DNA of 64,000 nt. It comes from an uncultured Psychroserpens sp. (lineage in GTDB: Bacteria > Bacteroidota > Bacteroidia > Flavobacteriales > Flavobacteriaceae). The notes beneath the pieces are model-generated. The model was not told the origin of the DNA. It saw only the letters and a program-made list of their open reading frames with translations, and searched no databases. The translations under genes and the position numbers were made by a program. Position 1 is the stretch's first letter. Each line of letters starts with the position of its first letter. Location of the stretch: contig NZ_CANMRL010000001.1 of assembly GCF_947500255.1 (NCBI RefSeq), forward strand, positions 248,001 to 312,000. Direction: 5' to 3'. Shown here piece after piece: positions 15,188-25,478 of this stretch.

Positions 15188-17125
15188 TTAATCTACGTTA
15201 TCGTGTAAAAATGAATTGTTACTTCTTAATTGAACGTCGTCGTTCTCGTCAGTAGAAACTGATGTTCTTGAAGCGTTGGTTTCTGATGAATGCTGAGCAT
15301 CCTCTAAATTCACACCTTGTCTTTTGTATGCAGGTTCTTTTTCAATTTCATCTATTTTAGCCGTATTGAACTTGTAATTGAAATCCTTCATCTTGCGACG
15401 TCTTTCATCTGCTCTCTCTTTCAGTAGTTCTGAAATAGGACTATTCATTGGATCAATTTCGTCAGGCACTTGCTCTTCAATTACTTCAGATTCAATAACC
15501 TTCTTTTCAAATACAATCTCTTCTTCTATCTCTGGTTGAACTTTAACTTTTGCTTCATTATCGTTCATTGCAGACTCATAGGTCATAAAATCATCCAAAG
15601 CATAACGCTTTTCCCCTTCTTCGTTAGCTTCTGTTACAGGCACGATTTCAACATGCTCTTTAACTTCCAAATCTTTAACCTCATCTTCTAAAGCAAAAAT
15701 GGTTTTCTCTTCTTCGACTTCATCTTCCGATGTTCCAAAAGATAACGGGAGATCAAATGTTAATGTAATTTGCTCTTCCTCAACTTCTTCTTCAATAACA
15801 TCTTCTTTTACGTCTTGAACAGGAGTGATAACAAAGTCATCGTCTTCGACTTCGACTTTATGATCAAGAACTTCATCATAAACCACATTAATATTTTTAA
15901 TAATATCAGTTGTAGGTATAAGGTCGGTATCAAAATCATCAATAGCTTCATTAACATCGTCCTCATCATCCATTAAGGTATGAATAACAACTTCTGGAGC
16001 TGCATTTTCTTCTTTCTCCAAAATGATATCTGGAGTTATAATTGCAGGATCACTTTCTTTTACATGTACGTCATCGTTTCTATCGTCTTCTAAAGCATGA
16101 ACAACTTTCTTTTGTTCTGTATTAGAGATCTCATGTTGTTGATCAATATCAAAACCAGTAGCAATAATGGTCACAGAAATTGACTCTTGTAATGATTCAT
16201 CTTCACCAACACCCATAATAATGTTTGCGCCATGCCCAGCTTCATTTTGAATATGATCATTGATTTCACCTATCTCATCAATAGTAATTTCTTGTGAACC
16301 AGAAACGATAAGCAACAATACGTTTTTAGCTCCTGTAATTTTATTATCATTAAGTAATGGCGAATCAAGTGCTTTCATGATAGCTTCTTGAGCTCTAGCT
16401 TTTCCTGAAGCTGTTGAAGATCCCATAATGGCTGTTCCGCTATTACTCAATACGGTTTTAGCATCACGTAAATCAATGTTTTGCGTATAGTGATGAGTTA
16501 TTACTTCTGCAATACCTCTAGAGGCTGTTGATAATACTTCATCTGCCTTTGAAAAACCAGCTTTAAAGCCTAAATTACCATAAACCTCTCTTAATTTATT
16601 GTTATTGATAACTACCAATGAATCGACATGACCACGAAGGGTTTCGACACCTTTAAGCGCCTGTTCATTTCTAGTTTTCCCTTCAAACTGAAAAGGCATC
16701 GTCACAATACCTACAGTTAAAATATCTAATTCTTTAGCAAGTTTAGCAATAATTGGTGCAGCACCTGTACCAGTACCTCCACCCATTCCTGCCGTAATAA
16801 ATACCATTTTAGTATTGGTATCTAACATACGACGCAGGTCTTCTAAACTCTCAACTGCAGCCTGCTCTCCCACTTCTGGATTTGCACCTGCACCTAAACC
16901 TTCGGTTAAATTAACTCCTAATTGGATTTTGTTCGGGACACCACTGTTTTGCAGTGCTTGGGCATCAGTATTACATATCACGAAATCAACACCCTTAATC
17001 CCTTGTAAAAACATGTGATTAATTGCGTTGCTTCCTCCTCCACCAACTCCAATCACCTTAATGACGTTTGATTGGTTCTTTGGTAAATCAAATGCAATAT
17101 TGCCTAACTCTTTGTTGTTGCTCAT
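15188..17125 (-). CDS. ftsZ: Cell division GTPase FtsZ with long acidic C-terminal extension
   Basis: 645 residues against about 380-400 in most bacteria. The tubulin-like GTPase core occupies about 1-340: VGGGGSNAINHM, the signature AGMGGGTGTGAAP at about 112-124, NNNKLREVYG and the activation region. A very acidic linker of roughly 230 residues follows (many Glu/Asp/Val runs), then a more basic stretch with KEPAYKRQGVNLED, which probably binds partners such as FtsA, and a final Asn/Ser-rich end. Long FtsZ tails are typical of Flavobacteriia. It polymerises at midcell and recruits the divisome. It is the last gene of the cluster, 80 nt after ftsA. Confidence 0.97.
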   Translation of the reverse strand: MSNNKELGNIAFDLPKNQSNVIKVIGVGGGGSNAINHMFLQGIKGVDFVICNTDAQALQNSGVPNKIQLGVNLTEGLGAGANPEVGEQAAVESLEDLRRMLDTNTKMVFITAGMGGGTGTGAAPIIAKLAKELDILTVGIVTMPFQFEGKTRNEQALKGVETLRGHVDSLVVINNNKLREVYGNLGFKAGFSKADEVLSTASRGIAEVITHHYTQNIDLRDAKTVLSNSGTAIMGSSTASGKARAQEAIMKALDSPLLNDNKITGAKNVLLLIVSGSQEITIDEIGEINDHIQNEAGHGANIIMGVGEDESLQESISVTIIATGFDIDQQHEISNTEQKKVVHALEDDRNDDVHVKESDPAIITPDIILEKEENAAPEVVIHTLMDDEDDVNEAIDDFDTDLIPTTDIIKNINVVYDEVLDHKVEVEDDDFVITPVQDVKEDVIEEEVEEEQITLTFDLPLSFGTSEDEVEEEKTIFALEDEVKDLEVKEHVEIVPVTEANEEGEKRYALDDFMTYESAMNDNEAKVKVQPEIEEEIVFEKKVIESEVIEEQVPDEIDPMNSPISELLKERADERRRKMKDFNYKFNTAKIDEIEKEPAYKRQGVNLEDAQHSSETNASRTSVSTDENDDVQLRSNNSFLHDNVD

Positions 17126-17165
17126 AAAATTACTTTTACTCTATTTATACTTTACTTCCCCAAAT

Positions 17166-17194
17166 ATCTTCAACAGTCCTACCCAATTGAAGAT
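17166..17194. promoter_or_regulatory. Hairpin in the ftsA-ftsZ spacer
   Basis: Arms ATCTTCAA (17166-17173) and TTGAAGAT (17187-17194) enclose 13 nt. This is the only sizeable spacer within the cluster. It could be an attenuator, an mRNA-processing signal or part of an ftsZ promoter; GATATTTG on the minus strand nearby is one base from the -7 consensus. Confidence 0.4.
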
Positions 17195-17205
17195 GTATGA
17201 TCTAT

Positions 17206-18543
17206 TTATTCTGCGTTATCTAAAAAATCTTTAACGCGCTCTGTTAACTTATCTAAAAACGATTTACGTTCTTTTTTTGGTTGTTGAATAATGTCCTCTT
17301 CGTGAGTCATGTTATCTTCTGAATGCTCTTCTGCCACATGCTCCATTTGCTCCACTTCTTTTTCAACACGTCTGCGTTCTTGGCGTTTTAAACCATCCAT
17401 TACAAGCCCTACGGCTGTAGCAAAAAGTGGACTAGCTATATCATCATCACTATCGCCAGCCAAATGTTCATTTGGATATCCTATCCTCGTATCCATTCCA
17501 GTGATATACTCCACCAATTGCTTTAAATGTTTTAACTGGCTACCTCCTCCAGTTAGCACAATTCCAGCAATCAATTTTTTCTTTTGCTCTTCATGGCCAT
17601 AATTCTTAATCTCTACATATACTTGCTCAATAATTTCTACAACTCGAGCATGAATAATCTTTGAAAGATTTTTCAATGTAATCTCTTTAGGTTCACGACC
17701 ACGTAATCCTGGAATAGAGACAATCTCATTATCTTTATTTTCTCCAGGCCATGCCGAACCAAATTTTATTTTCAATAATTCGGCTTGCTTCTCTATAATT
17801 GAGCAACCTTCCTTAATATCTTCGGTCACTACATTGCCTCCAAATGGAATAACAGCAGTATGACGAATAATACCATCTTTAAAAACAGCTAAATCTGTTG
17901 TTCCACCTCCAATGTCAATTAGTGCTACACCAGCTTCTTTTTCTTCTTGACTCAATACAGCATTTGCCGATGCTAGAGGTTCTAAGGTGATGCCTTCCAA
18001 CTCTAAGCCAGAACTTTTGACACAACGTCCAATATTTCTAATAGATGACACTTGACCAACTACAACATGAAAATTAGCCTCTAATCGTCCACCATACATC
18101 CCTATAGGCTCTTTAATTTCAGCTTGGCCGTCAATTTTATATTCTTGAGGTAACACATGAATAATCTCTTCACCAGGAAGCATGACTAACTTATGCACTT
18201 GATTGATTAAGCGGTCGATGTCTTCTTCGTCAATAACCACTTCAGAATTTGCTCTAGTGATATAGTCGCTATGCTGTAGGCTTCTAATATGCTGACCTGC
18301 AATACCAACTGTAACATCTTCAATTTTTAATCCAGCCTCAGCTTCAGCTTCTTGAACTGCCTGCTGTATGGATTGAATTGTTTGCGTTATATTATTAACT
18401 ACACCTCTATGTACTCCCAAACTTTTGGATTTACCTATCCCTAAAATTTCGGCTTTGCCATATTCGTTCTTACGACCAATCATTGCCACAATTTTTGTGG
18501 TTCCGATATCGAGTCCTACTGAAATTTTATTATTCTCCATCAC
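17206..18543 (-). CDS. ftsA: Cell division protein FtsA
   Basis: 445 residues, actin-like ATPase that anchors FtsZ to the membrane. Visible are the phosphate-1 motif VGLDIGTTKIVAMIG near the N-terminus, the SHS2-type insertion (about 85-160), phosphate-2 ALIDIGGGTTDLAVF (about 205-219), the adenosine motif IVLTGGGSQLK and a C-terminal amphipathic helix (FLDKLTERVKDFLDNAE). The start may be the first or second Met of MMENNK. It directly abuts ftsQ and precedes ftsZ. Confidence 0.96.
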   Translation of the reverse strand: MMENNKISVGLDIGTTKIVAMIGRKNEYGKAEILGIGKSKSLGVHRGVVNNITQTIQSIQQAVQEAEAEAGLKIEDVTVGIAGQHIRSLQHSDYITRANSEVVIDEEDIDRLINQVHKLVMLPGEEIIHVLPQEYKIDGQAEIKEPIGMYGGRLEANFHVVVGQVSSIRNIGRCVKSSGLELEGITLEPLASANAVLSQEEKEAGVALIDIGGGTTDLAVFKDGIIRHTAVIPFGGNVVTEDIKEGCSIIEKQAELLKIKFGSAWPGENKDNEIVSIPGLRGREPKEITLKNLSKIIHARVVEIIEQVYVEIKNYGHEEQKKKLIAGIVLTGGGSQLKHLKQLVEYITGMDTRIGYPNEHLAGDSDDDIASPLFATAVGLVMDGLKRQERRRVEKEVEQMEHVAEEHSEDNMTHEEDIIQQPKKERKSFLDKLTERVKDFLDNAE

Positions 18544-19263
18544 TTACTTTTTGGTGCAAATTACTTGCTTATCAAACTTTAAATTCACTAGTTTATAATT
18601 GTCTAGTGTTTCATCTTTCATTGCTTTCACATAAAAAGCTTTAAGATTATTTATCTTTTTATCTAATAACTTCAGGTGTCCTAAATGGATTCTAAAATCA
18701 TGAGATCTAAATTTTAAATCAATGGTCTTATCTTGATTTTGATGTATTTGAACAACGTGCTTTATTAAAAATTCATCGTTTTGAATTTTCCGAGCTATAA
18801 CATGCACATTTTCCAAGTCATTTTTCTCAATATAACCAGTAACTAAAGGCACTCGTGCAGTATAATTTGTTGATAAAGGCATAAAAGAACCCGTCTCATC
18901 AATGTAATAAGATGCATTTGTGCTTACTCTTGCAATAGGTTTTTTTTGTTCAATTTCAGCCGTGATTAAACCATCAACACTCATAAACACTTGTGCTTGC
19001 TTAATCATTGGATTAGAGTTTAGGGCAGATTCTAATTCGTTCAAATCTATAATATCTTTCGGCTTATTCGTAACAGTCTCCTGATTTTGTATTAACAATT
19101 TACTAACAGTTTCCTGCGTCACAAAAAGGTTATCATCTCCAACAAACTTTATTTGAGGTGCTGCTACTTTTCTTGCTGAATTCCTAACAGAAGAAAAGGC
19201 ATACAAAAAGCCTACTAAAATTAGCAGTAACACAACTCTTATGTAGCTATAATTAACTCGCAA
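18544..19263 (-). CDS. ftsQ: Cell division protein FtsQ
   Basis: 239 residues. One N-terminal membrane helix (about 8-22, VVLLLILVGFLYAF) precedes a periplasmic POTRA/FtsQ-type domain (NELESALNSNPMIKQAQVFMSVDGLITAEIEQKKPIAR split over about 75-110) with YYIDETGSFMPLS. Identity rests on domain layout and the murC-ftsQ-ftsA position. It links the cytoplasmic and periplasmic divisome parts. Its start overlaps the end of murC by 11 nt. Confidence 0.92.
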   Translation of the reverse strand: MRVNYSYIRVVLLLILVGFLYAFSSVRNSARKVAAPQIKFVGDDNLFVTQETVSKLLIQNQETVTNKPKDIIDLNELESALNSNPMIKQAQVFMSVDGLITAEIEQKKPIARVSTNASYYIDETGSFMPLSTNYTARVPLVTGYIEKNDLENVHVIARKIQNDEFLIKHVVQIHQNQDKTIDLKFRSHDFRIHLGHLKLLDKKINNLKAFYVKAMKDETLDNYKLVNLKFDKQVICTKK

Positions 19264-20605
19264 GATTCAAAGCGTTTTTTATATGTTTTACTTCCTCTCC
19301 TATATCTCCAGCTCCAATGGTTAAAATTACAGGAGCATTAGATTGAATTATCGTCTGAATTAATTCTGATTTTTGAACTAATTTCTTATTCTTGTTTTCA
19401 ATTTTGTCAAGTAACCATTGAGATGTCACGCCTTTAATTGGTAACTCTCTAGCTGGATAAATATCCAACAATACGATTTCATCAAAATTAGCTAAGCTCT
19501 CTGCAAATTCATCTGCAAAATCTTGTGTTCTACTAAACAAATGTGGTTGAAAAATAGCTAGGACTTTTTTACCTGGATACATTTCCCTAACTGCTTGATG
19601 CACAGCATTAATCTCTTCGGGGTGATGAGCATAATCATCAATAAACACTAATTCATCAGTTTTAATTTGATAGGTAAATCGGCGCTTTACACCTTTGTAA
19701 GATGCTAAAGCTTTGGCGAGCTGAGGATGAGGGAGTCCATATTCTACAGACATCGCCAAGGCTATTAATGCATTCGACAGGTTATGTCTACCAGGTAGGC
19801 TAAATTTGAAATTTTCGAGTAGCGCATTAGGTGTTTTTACATCAAACACATAGCTACCATTTACTATTTTTATATTTTTTACTGAATAATCTGAATTGTC
19901 TTCAATACCATAAGTAATGCCCTGTATTGGAAGTCCACTTTTAACAAATAGCTTGCCATTGGGTTTTATTTTTTTTGAAAAATCCTCAAACGATTTTACG
20001 AGCTCTGAAGCATCTCCATAAACATCCAAATGATCAGCATCCATAGAAGTGATGCATGCAAAATCTGGTGATAAGGTTAAAAATGAACGGTCGAATTCAT
20101 CGGCTTCAACTACAGTTACTTCTGTACCATTTAAAATAAGATTAGAGTTATAGTTCTCACTAATACCTCCTAAAAATGCTGTAACTTCAACATCACAGGT
20201 ATTAAGCAAATGACCGAGAATACTTGTTGTAGTTGTTTTTCCATGAGTACCAGCAACAGCCAAACAAAATGTTTGCTTTGTAATTTCACCTAATACGGCC
20301 GAGCGCTTCAATACTTCAAATCCGTTCGATCTAAAATAGGTTAGCTCTTTATGCGCTTTAGGAATTGCAGGGGTATATACAATAAGTGAAGTTTCAGGAT
20401 TAAGGAATTCGCTTTTGATTTGCTTAACATCATCTTCAAAATGAATAGAAACACCCAAATTTACTAAGGCATCTGTAATATCAGTTTTTGTTTTATCGTA
20501 ACCACCAACTGTTAATCCTTTAGCCACAAAATAGCGTGCCAAGGCAGACATACCTATGCCTCCTATTCCAATAAAATACACATTATTTGTACGCTCTAAA
20601 TTCAT
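19253..20605 (-). CDS. murC: UDP-N-acetylmuramate--L-alanine ligase MurC
   Basis: 450 residues, full-length Mur ligase. It has the N-terminal nucleotide-binding motif FIGIGGIGMSALARYF, the ATP-binding loop AGTHGKTTTTS (about 117-127), the central EADEFDRSF, DADHLDVYG, and the C-terminal DDYAHHPEEI. It adds L-Ala to UDP-MurNAc in the cytoplasm, the first step of the stem peptide. Confidence 0.97.
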   Translation of the reverse strand: MNLERTNNVYFIGIGGIGMSALARYFVAKGLTVGGYDKTKTDITDALVNLGVSIHFEDDVKQIKSEFLNPETSLIVYTPAIPKAHKELTYFRSNGFEVLKRSAVLGEITKQTFCLAVAGTHGKTTTTSILGHLLNTCDVEVTAFLGGISENYNSNLILNGTEVTVVEADEFDRSFLTLSPDFACITSMDADHLDVYGDASELVKSFEDFSKKIKPNGKLFVKSGLPIQGITYGIEDNSDYSVKNIKIVNGSYVFDVKTPNALLENFKFSLPGRHNLSNALIALAMSVEYGLPHPQLAKALASYKGVKRRFTYQIKTDELVFIDDYAHHPEEINAVHQAVREMYPGKKVLAIFQPHLFSRTQDFADEFAESLANFDEIVLLDIYPARELPIKGVTSQWLLDKIENKNKKLVQKSELIQTIIQSNAPVILTIGAGDIGEEVKHIKNALNLAS

Positions 20606-21700
20606 TTATCGCTTTAATAATTTTTCAATTTCGTCTACAATATCCTTGGTTGCATTTATCAATGCCAATGATTTTATATGTTGCCCTAATGCTTGTCTTT
20701 TTTCCGATGAAGACATTAACATATTAAAGTGATCTTCAAACGTATCATCTAAATCACTTTCTTTAATTAAAATTGCTGCATTTTTATCGGCTATTGCTTT
20801 AGCATTTTTTGTTTGATGGTCTTCAGCAACATTAGGTGATGGTATAAATATCACTGGCTTTCCAACAACACAAAGCTCAGACACAGAACTCGCTCCTGCC
20901 CGAGATATAATAATATCTGCAGCAGCATATGCCATATCCATATTATTCAAAAATGCATGCACTTGAACGTTTTCTAAATCATTGTAATGTTTATACTGCT
21001 GATAATATAATTTTCCACATTGCCATATCAATTGTATTCCCTGTTCTTTAAAATATTCCAGCTTATCCTCTATCAATTGGTTCACACGCCTTGCACCTAA
21101 ACTCCCACCTAAAACCAACAGCGTATGTTTGCTGTGTATAAGTGAAAAAGCATCTTTTCCTTCAATATGTTTATTCTCCACATTTAGCAAATCCTTTCGA
21201 ATAGGGTTCCCAGTAAGGACTATTTTTTCTTTAGGAAAGAATGTCTCCAGACCTTCATAGGCCACACAGATTTTATCTACTTTTTTAGACAGTAATTTAT
21301 TAGTAATTCCAGGATAGGAATTTTGCTCCTGAATTAAGCTAGATATGCCTTTAGATGTGGCTGTTTTTAACAATGGTCCACTTGCAAATCCGCCAGTTCC
21401 AATCGCTATATCTGGCTTAAATGCGTTAATAATTTTTCGTGATTTCAATAAGCTTGATATCAATTTAAATGGAAACATTAGGTTTCTTAAAGTAAGCTTA
21501 CGCTGAATTCCAGAAATCCATAGTCCTTCAATATCATAACCCGCTTGTGGTACTTTTTCCATCTCCATGCGATCTTGAGCACCAACAAATAAAAATTCAG
21601 CATCAGGAAAACGAGATTTCAACTCATTTGCAATGGCAATGGCAGGATAGATATGTCCTCCTGTTCCACCTCCGGATAATATAATCTTATAATGACTCAT
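20606..21700 (-). CDS. murG: UDP-GlcNAc transferase MurG (lipid II synthesis)
   Basis: 364 residues, GT28 glycosyltransferase with [18 protein letters not shown] at the N-terminus, [23 protein letters not shown] and the C-terminal donor site [25 protein letters not shown] (in parts about 265-290). It adds GlcNAc to lipid I at the inner membrane face. It overlaps ftsW by one base (TAATG), which suggests translational coupling. Confidence 0.97.
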   Translation of the reverse strand: MSHYKIILSGGGTGGHIYPAIAIANELKSRFPDAEFLFVGAQDRMEMEKVPQAGYDIEGLWISGIQRKLTLRNLMFPFKLISSLLKSRKIINAFKPDIAIGTGGFASGPLLKTATSKGISSLIQEQNSYPGITNKLLSKKVDKICVAYEGLETFFPKEKIVLTGNPIRKDLLNVENKHIEGKDAFSLIHSKHTLLVLGGSLGARRVNQLIEDKLEYFKEQGIQLIWQCGKLYYQQYKHYNDLENVQVHAFLNNMDMAYAAADIIISRAGASSVSELCVVGKPVIFIPSPNVAEDHQTKNAKAIADKNAAILIKESDLDDTFEDHFNMLMSSSEKRQALGQHIKSLALINATKDIVDEIEKLLKR

Positions 21701-22893
21701 TAAATAGTTTCGCTTAAAATTTCTAGTGGGTTATCATTATTTATCTCTTGTTCTTTAATTTGTTCTCGTTTGGCGCTAACACTTAATATGATACCTATTG
21801 CTAAGCAGGTCATCCATATTGAAGTACCACCACTACTAATTAAAGGCAAAGTTTGCCCTGTTACTGGGAATAATTCGACCGCTACGGCCATATTTATTAA
21901 TGCCTGAAAAATAATGGGTAGACCAACACCTAAAACTAAAAGTTTACCGAAAATGGTATCTGATTTTTGTGATACAATCACAATTCTGAATAACAACCAC
22001 GAATATAAAATCAACAAAAACAATCCACCTAACAAACCATATTCTTCAACAATAATGGCGAAAATAAAATCTGACGACGACTGTGGCAATACATTTTTTT
22101 GCCTGCTCTTTCCTGGTCCTAAACCTCTAATCCCACCAGAAGCTATAGCTATTTTAGCATTTTCGATTTGATAATCCCCTTCGGTGTCTTCATTGTTTGA
22201 GTAATTAAGTATTCTATTTTCCCATGTAGTAACTTTCACATTTAATGATCCTGTTGTTAACTTTGCCATTGTGACGAAAAGAGCTAATGCAACGACGCCA
22301 GAAATTAAAATTATTCCTAAATACCTTATAGGATAACCTCCAATGAAAGCCAACATCATGACCATTAAGAATATAATGGCAGTCGTTGAAAAGTTAGCAG
22401 GTAATATTAAAATTAAAACCAAGAATACAGGTGCCCATAATGGAATAATGGTTTCGATGAACGACACTTTTCTATCATGAATTTTTGACAAATACCTTGC
22501 TACATAGACCATCAATACTACAGCTGCCAATGTAGAGGTTTGAAAAGACATACCTACAAACGGTATTTGAATCCAACGACTTGCATTTGCACCTCCTATA
22601 GTAGTTCCTTGAAGCATTGTTATAACTAACAATACCAACACTATTGGAATCATTACCATAGACAACCCTCTGAAATAGCGATACGGAATTTTATGCACGC
22701 CGTACATAATTGCAAAACCTAAAAACAAATGCATAAAGTGTTTTACAAAATAGGTGAAGGTATTACCTGTACCTCCAGTGTAAGCTAAATTACTTGCAGC
22801 ACTATATACAGGAAGAAATGAGAAAATTGCCAACAGCGCAGCAATTGCCCAGATTAATCGATCTCCTTTTATATTTTTAAATAGTGTCTGCAC
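21700..22893 (-). CDS. ftsW: SEDS glycosyltransferase FtsW
   Basis: 397 residues with about ten membrane segments. SEDS family marks are [18 protein letters not shown] near the N-terminus, [21 protein letters not shown], the extracellular [36 protein letters not shown] and the end [19 protein letters not shown]. It is the peptidoglycan polymerase of division, acting with the FtsI homolog encoded in the same cluster. Confidence 0.96.
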   Translation of the reverse strand: MQTLFKNIKGDRLIWAIAALLAIFSFLPVYSAASNLAYTGGTGNTFTYFVKHFMHLFLGFAIMYGVHKIPYRYFRGLSMVMIPIVLVLLVITMLQGTTIGGANASRWIQIPFVGMSFQTSTLAAVVLMVYVARYLSKIHDRKVSFIETIIPLWAPVFLVLILILPANFSTTAIIFLMVMMLAFIGGYPIRYLGIILISGVVALALFVTMAKLTTGSLNVKVTTWENRILNYSNNEDTEGDYQIENAKIAIASGGIRGLGPGKSRQKNVLPQSSSDFIFAIIVEEYGLLGGLFLLILYSWLLFRIVIVSQKSDTIFGKLLVLGVGLPIIFQALINMAVAVELFPVTGQTLPLISSGGTSIWMTCLAIGIILSVSAKREQIKEQEINNDNPLEILSETI

Positions 22894-22903
22894 TGTTTAC
22901 TAA

Positions 22904-24235
22904 TTATAAGTTTCTTACTGCCTCCTTAAACTGACGTCCTCTATCTTCGTAATTTTCAAACAAATCAAAACTTGCACAGGCAGGAGACAACAATACATTA
23001 TCACCTGCTTCAGCAATCTTATATGCTATTTTCACAGCCTCACTCATAAACTGAGTCTCAACGATGATATCTACCATACCACCAAAGTTTTTCATCAACT
23101 TTTCATTGTCGACTCCTAAACATATTACAGCTTTAACCTTTTCGTTTACAAATTGAAATAATTCTTGATAATCGTTACCTTTATCAGTACCACCAACAAT
23201 CCAAATTGTAGGCGCATCCATACTTTCTAATGCAAAATATGTAGCATTTACATTGGTCGCTTTCGAATCGTTAATATACTGCACCTTGTTAATTTTGAGT
23301 ACATGCTCAAGACGATGTTCTACACCCTGAAAATTCTCTAAACTTTCTCGAATGGTTTGTTTTCTAATTTTAAGCAAATGCGCTACTGTTGAAGCAGCCA
23401 TTGCATTTTTAATATTGTGTTTTCCCTCTAATGCTAAATTCGCTGTTGGCATAATTATTTGATTGTTATCTATTGTTATTTTAATATTGTTGTTGTCTAA
23501 ATACGCACCATTTTCAATGTTTTTTGTTAATGAAAATGGTAATAATGTGGATTGAACTGGATGATCTTTTAACCAATTTAGAATTACTGTATCATCACCA
23601 TCATAAATGAGATAATCATCTTTGGTTTGATTTTTTGCAATTCTAAATTTTGAAGCGATATAATTTTCAAATTGATACTCATACCTATCTAAATGATCTG
23701 GAGTAATATTAGTTATAACCGCAATTTTTGGTTTAAATTCAATAATATCATCTAATTGAAAACTGCTCACCTCCAGCACATAGTTTTGATAATCATGCTC
23801 TAAAATTTGCTTTGCAAAACTATCTCCTATATTACCTGCTAAACCAACATTTAATTCTTGATTTAGCACATGATATGTCAAAGTAGCTGTTGTTGTCTTA
23901 CCATTACTTCCTGTTATCCCAACTAATGTTGCATTGGTATATAGGGATGCAAATTCTATTTCAGAAACCACAGTAATTCCTTTAGTCCTAATCTCTTTTA
24001 TTAAGGGAACTTTATCAGGAATCCCTGGACTTTTCATGATGATATCTGCATTCAGAATTTTATCTTCAGAATGCACTCCATCTTCAAATTCAATCTCATT
24101 ATGTATAAGAACTTGTTTGTACTTTTCTTTTATTTCTCCTTTATCAGAAACAAATACTTCGAATTCTTTGTTCTTTGCTAAAAGTGCTGTCCCAACACCA
24201 CTTTCTCCTCCACCAAGAATTACTAATCGTTTCAT
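22904..24235 (-). CDS. murD: UDP-MurNAc-L-Ala--D-Glu ligase MurD
   Basis: 443 residues. N-terminal LGGGESGVGTALLAK, ATP loop GITGSNGKTTTAT, ITNITPDHLDRY and the C-terminal NDSKATN...FALESM and LLSPACASFDLFENYEDRGRQ type end identify MurD. It adds D-glutamate in the cytoplasm. Its start directly abuts the stop of mraY. Confidence 0.97.
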   Translation of the reverse strand: MKRLVILGGGESGVGTALLAKNKEFEVFVSDKGEIKEKYKQVLIHNEIEFEDGVHSEDKILNADIIMKSPGIPDKVPLIKEIRTKGITVVSEIEFASLYTNATLVGITGSNGKTTTATLTYHVLNQELNVGLAGNIGDSFAKQILEHDYQNYVLEVSSFQLDDIIEFKPKIAVITNITPDHLDRYEYQFENYIASKFRIAKNQTKDDYLIYDGDDTVILNWLKDHPVQSTLLPFSLTKNIENGAYLDNNNIKITIDNNQIIMPTANLALEGKHNIKNAMAASTVAHLLKIRKQTIRESLENFQGVEHRLEHVLKINKVQYINDSKATNVNATYFALESMDAPTIWIVGGTDKGNDYQELFQFVNEKVKAVICLGVDNEKLMKNFGGMVDIIVETQFMSEAVKIAYKIAEAGDNVLLSPACASFDLFENYEDRGRQFKEAVRNL

Positions 24236-25477
24236 CTATCTAATTTTCAATGTCACTATCGTTATGATAGCTAACAGTATACCTACAATCCAGAATCTAG
24301 TTACGATTTTACTTTCGTGATAGCCAGATTTTTGATAATGATGATGCAAAGGAGACATCTTAAAAATGCGTCGACCTTCACCAAATTTCTTTTTTGTGTA
24401 TTTGAAATAACTCACCTGCAACATGACCGATAAATTTTCAGCTAAAAAGATGCCGCAAAGCACTGGAATTAGCCATTCCTTTCTCACTGCAATAGCAATA
24501 ACAGCTATAATTCCACCAATGGTCAAACTTCCTGTATCACCCATAAACACTTGAGCCGGATAAGTGTTATACCATAAAAACCCAATAAGCGCTCCAACAA
24601 AAGCAGCGATGTAAATTGTAATTTCTTCAACTCTTGGGATATACATAATGTCTAGATACTCAGAAAAAATAATGTTACCTGAAACCCATGAAAAGAGACC
24701 AAGTGTCAATACTATAATTGCCGAACTACCTGCAGCCAAGCCATCAATACCATCTGTTAAATTAGCGCCATTTGAGACTGCTGTTATTATAAATATGGCT
24801 GCTAAAATGAAAATAACCCAAGCATACTTACCTAAGCCTGGACTAATCCAAGTAATCAAATTTGCATAATCGAACTCATTACCTTTAACAAAAGGAATTG
24901 TTGTTTTTGTAGATTTTTCTTCTTCTTCAAATAACTTAGCAGGAGAGATATTTGGATCTTCAGCCAAAAGCACTCTTTGCTGCTCTATAGGCAACTTTTC
25001 CTTGATTGTAACATCCTCATGGAAGTACATTGTTGTTCCAACGATAATTCCAAGACCCACTTGTCCAAGCACTTTAAAGCGCCCTTTTAATCCTTCTTTA
25101 TTATTTTTAAATTTTTTGATGTAATCATCAATAAATCCAATAGCTCCCATCCATATTGTGGTTACAATAAGAAGGATGATATATATATTTTCGAGCTTAG
25201 CTAATAGCAATACAGGAATAAGGGTTGCAAGAATAATGATAATACCTCCCATCGTTGGAGTTCCTGCTTTTTCAACTTGACCTTCAAGACCTAAATCTCT
25301 TATTGTTTCCCCTACTTGTTTTTTTTGTAAGAAACGAATGATCCGTTTTCCAAAGATGGTAGAGATTAATAGAGATAGTATAATAGCAACAGCAGCTCTA
25401 AACGTAATAAAACCAAAGAGAGAGGCTCCAGGAAACTGAAACTGTTGTTCTAAATATTCGAATAGGTAATACAACAT
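24236..25477 (-). CDS. mraY: Phospho-MurNAc-pentapeptide transferase MraY
   Basis: 413 residues, about 50 longer than E. coli MraY (360). About ten membrane segments. Catalytic and signature motifs: [46 protein letters not shown] and [17 protein letters not shown]. The extra length is a hydrophilic insert at about residues 150-200 (rich in Glu/Lys, between TM segments), as often seen in Bacteroidota. It makes lipid I on undecaprenyl phosphate. Confidence 0.97.
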   Translation of the reverse strand: MLYYLFEYLEQQFQFPGASLFGFITFRAAVAIILSLLISTIFGKRIIRFLQKKQVGETIRDLGLEGQVEKAGTPTMGGIIIILATLIPVLLLAKLENIYIILLIVTTIWMGAIGFIDDYIKKFKNNKEGLKGRFKVLGQVGLGIIVGTTMYFHEDVTIKEKLPIEQQRVLLAEDPNISPAKLFEEEEKSTKTTIPFVKGNEFDYANLITWISPGLGKYAWVIFILAAIFIITAVSNGANLTDGIDGLAAGSSAIIVLTLGLFSWVSGNIIFSEYLDIMYIPRVEEITIYIAAFVGALIGFLWYNTYPAQVFMGDTGSLTIGGIIAVIAIAVRKEWLIPVLCGIFLAENLSVMLQVSYFKYTKKKFGEGRRIFKMSPLHHHYQKSGYHESKIVTRFWIVGILLAIITIVTLKIR

Positions 25478-25478
25478 A

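Noticed and set aside
23934-24320. 128-codon plus-strand frame
   Set aside because: It is fully antisense to murD and mraY, which have complete conserved motifs.
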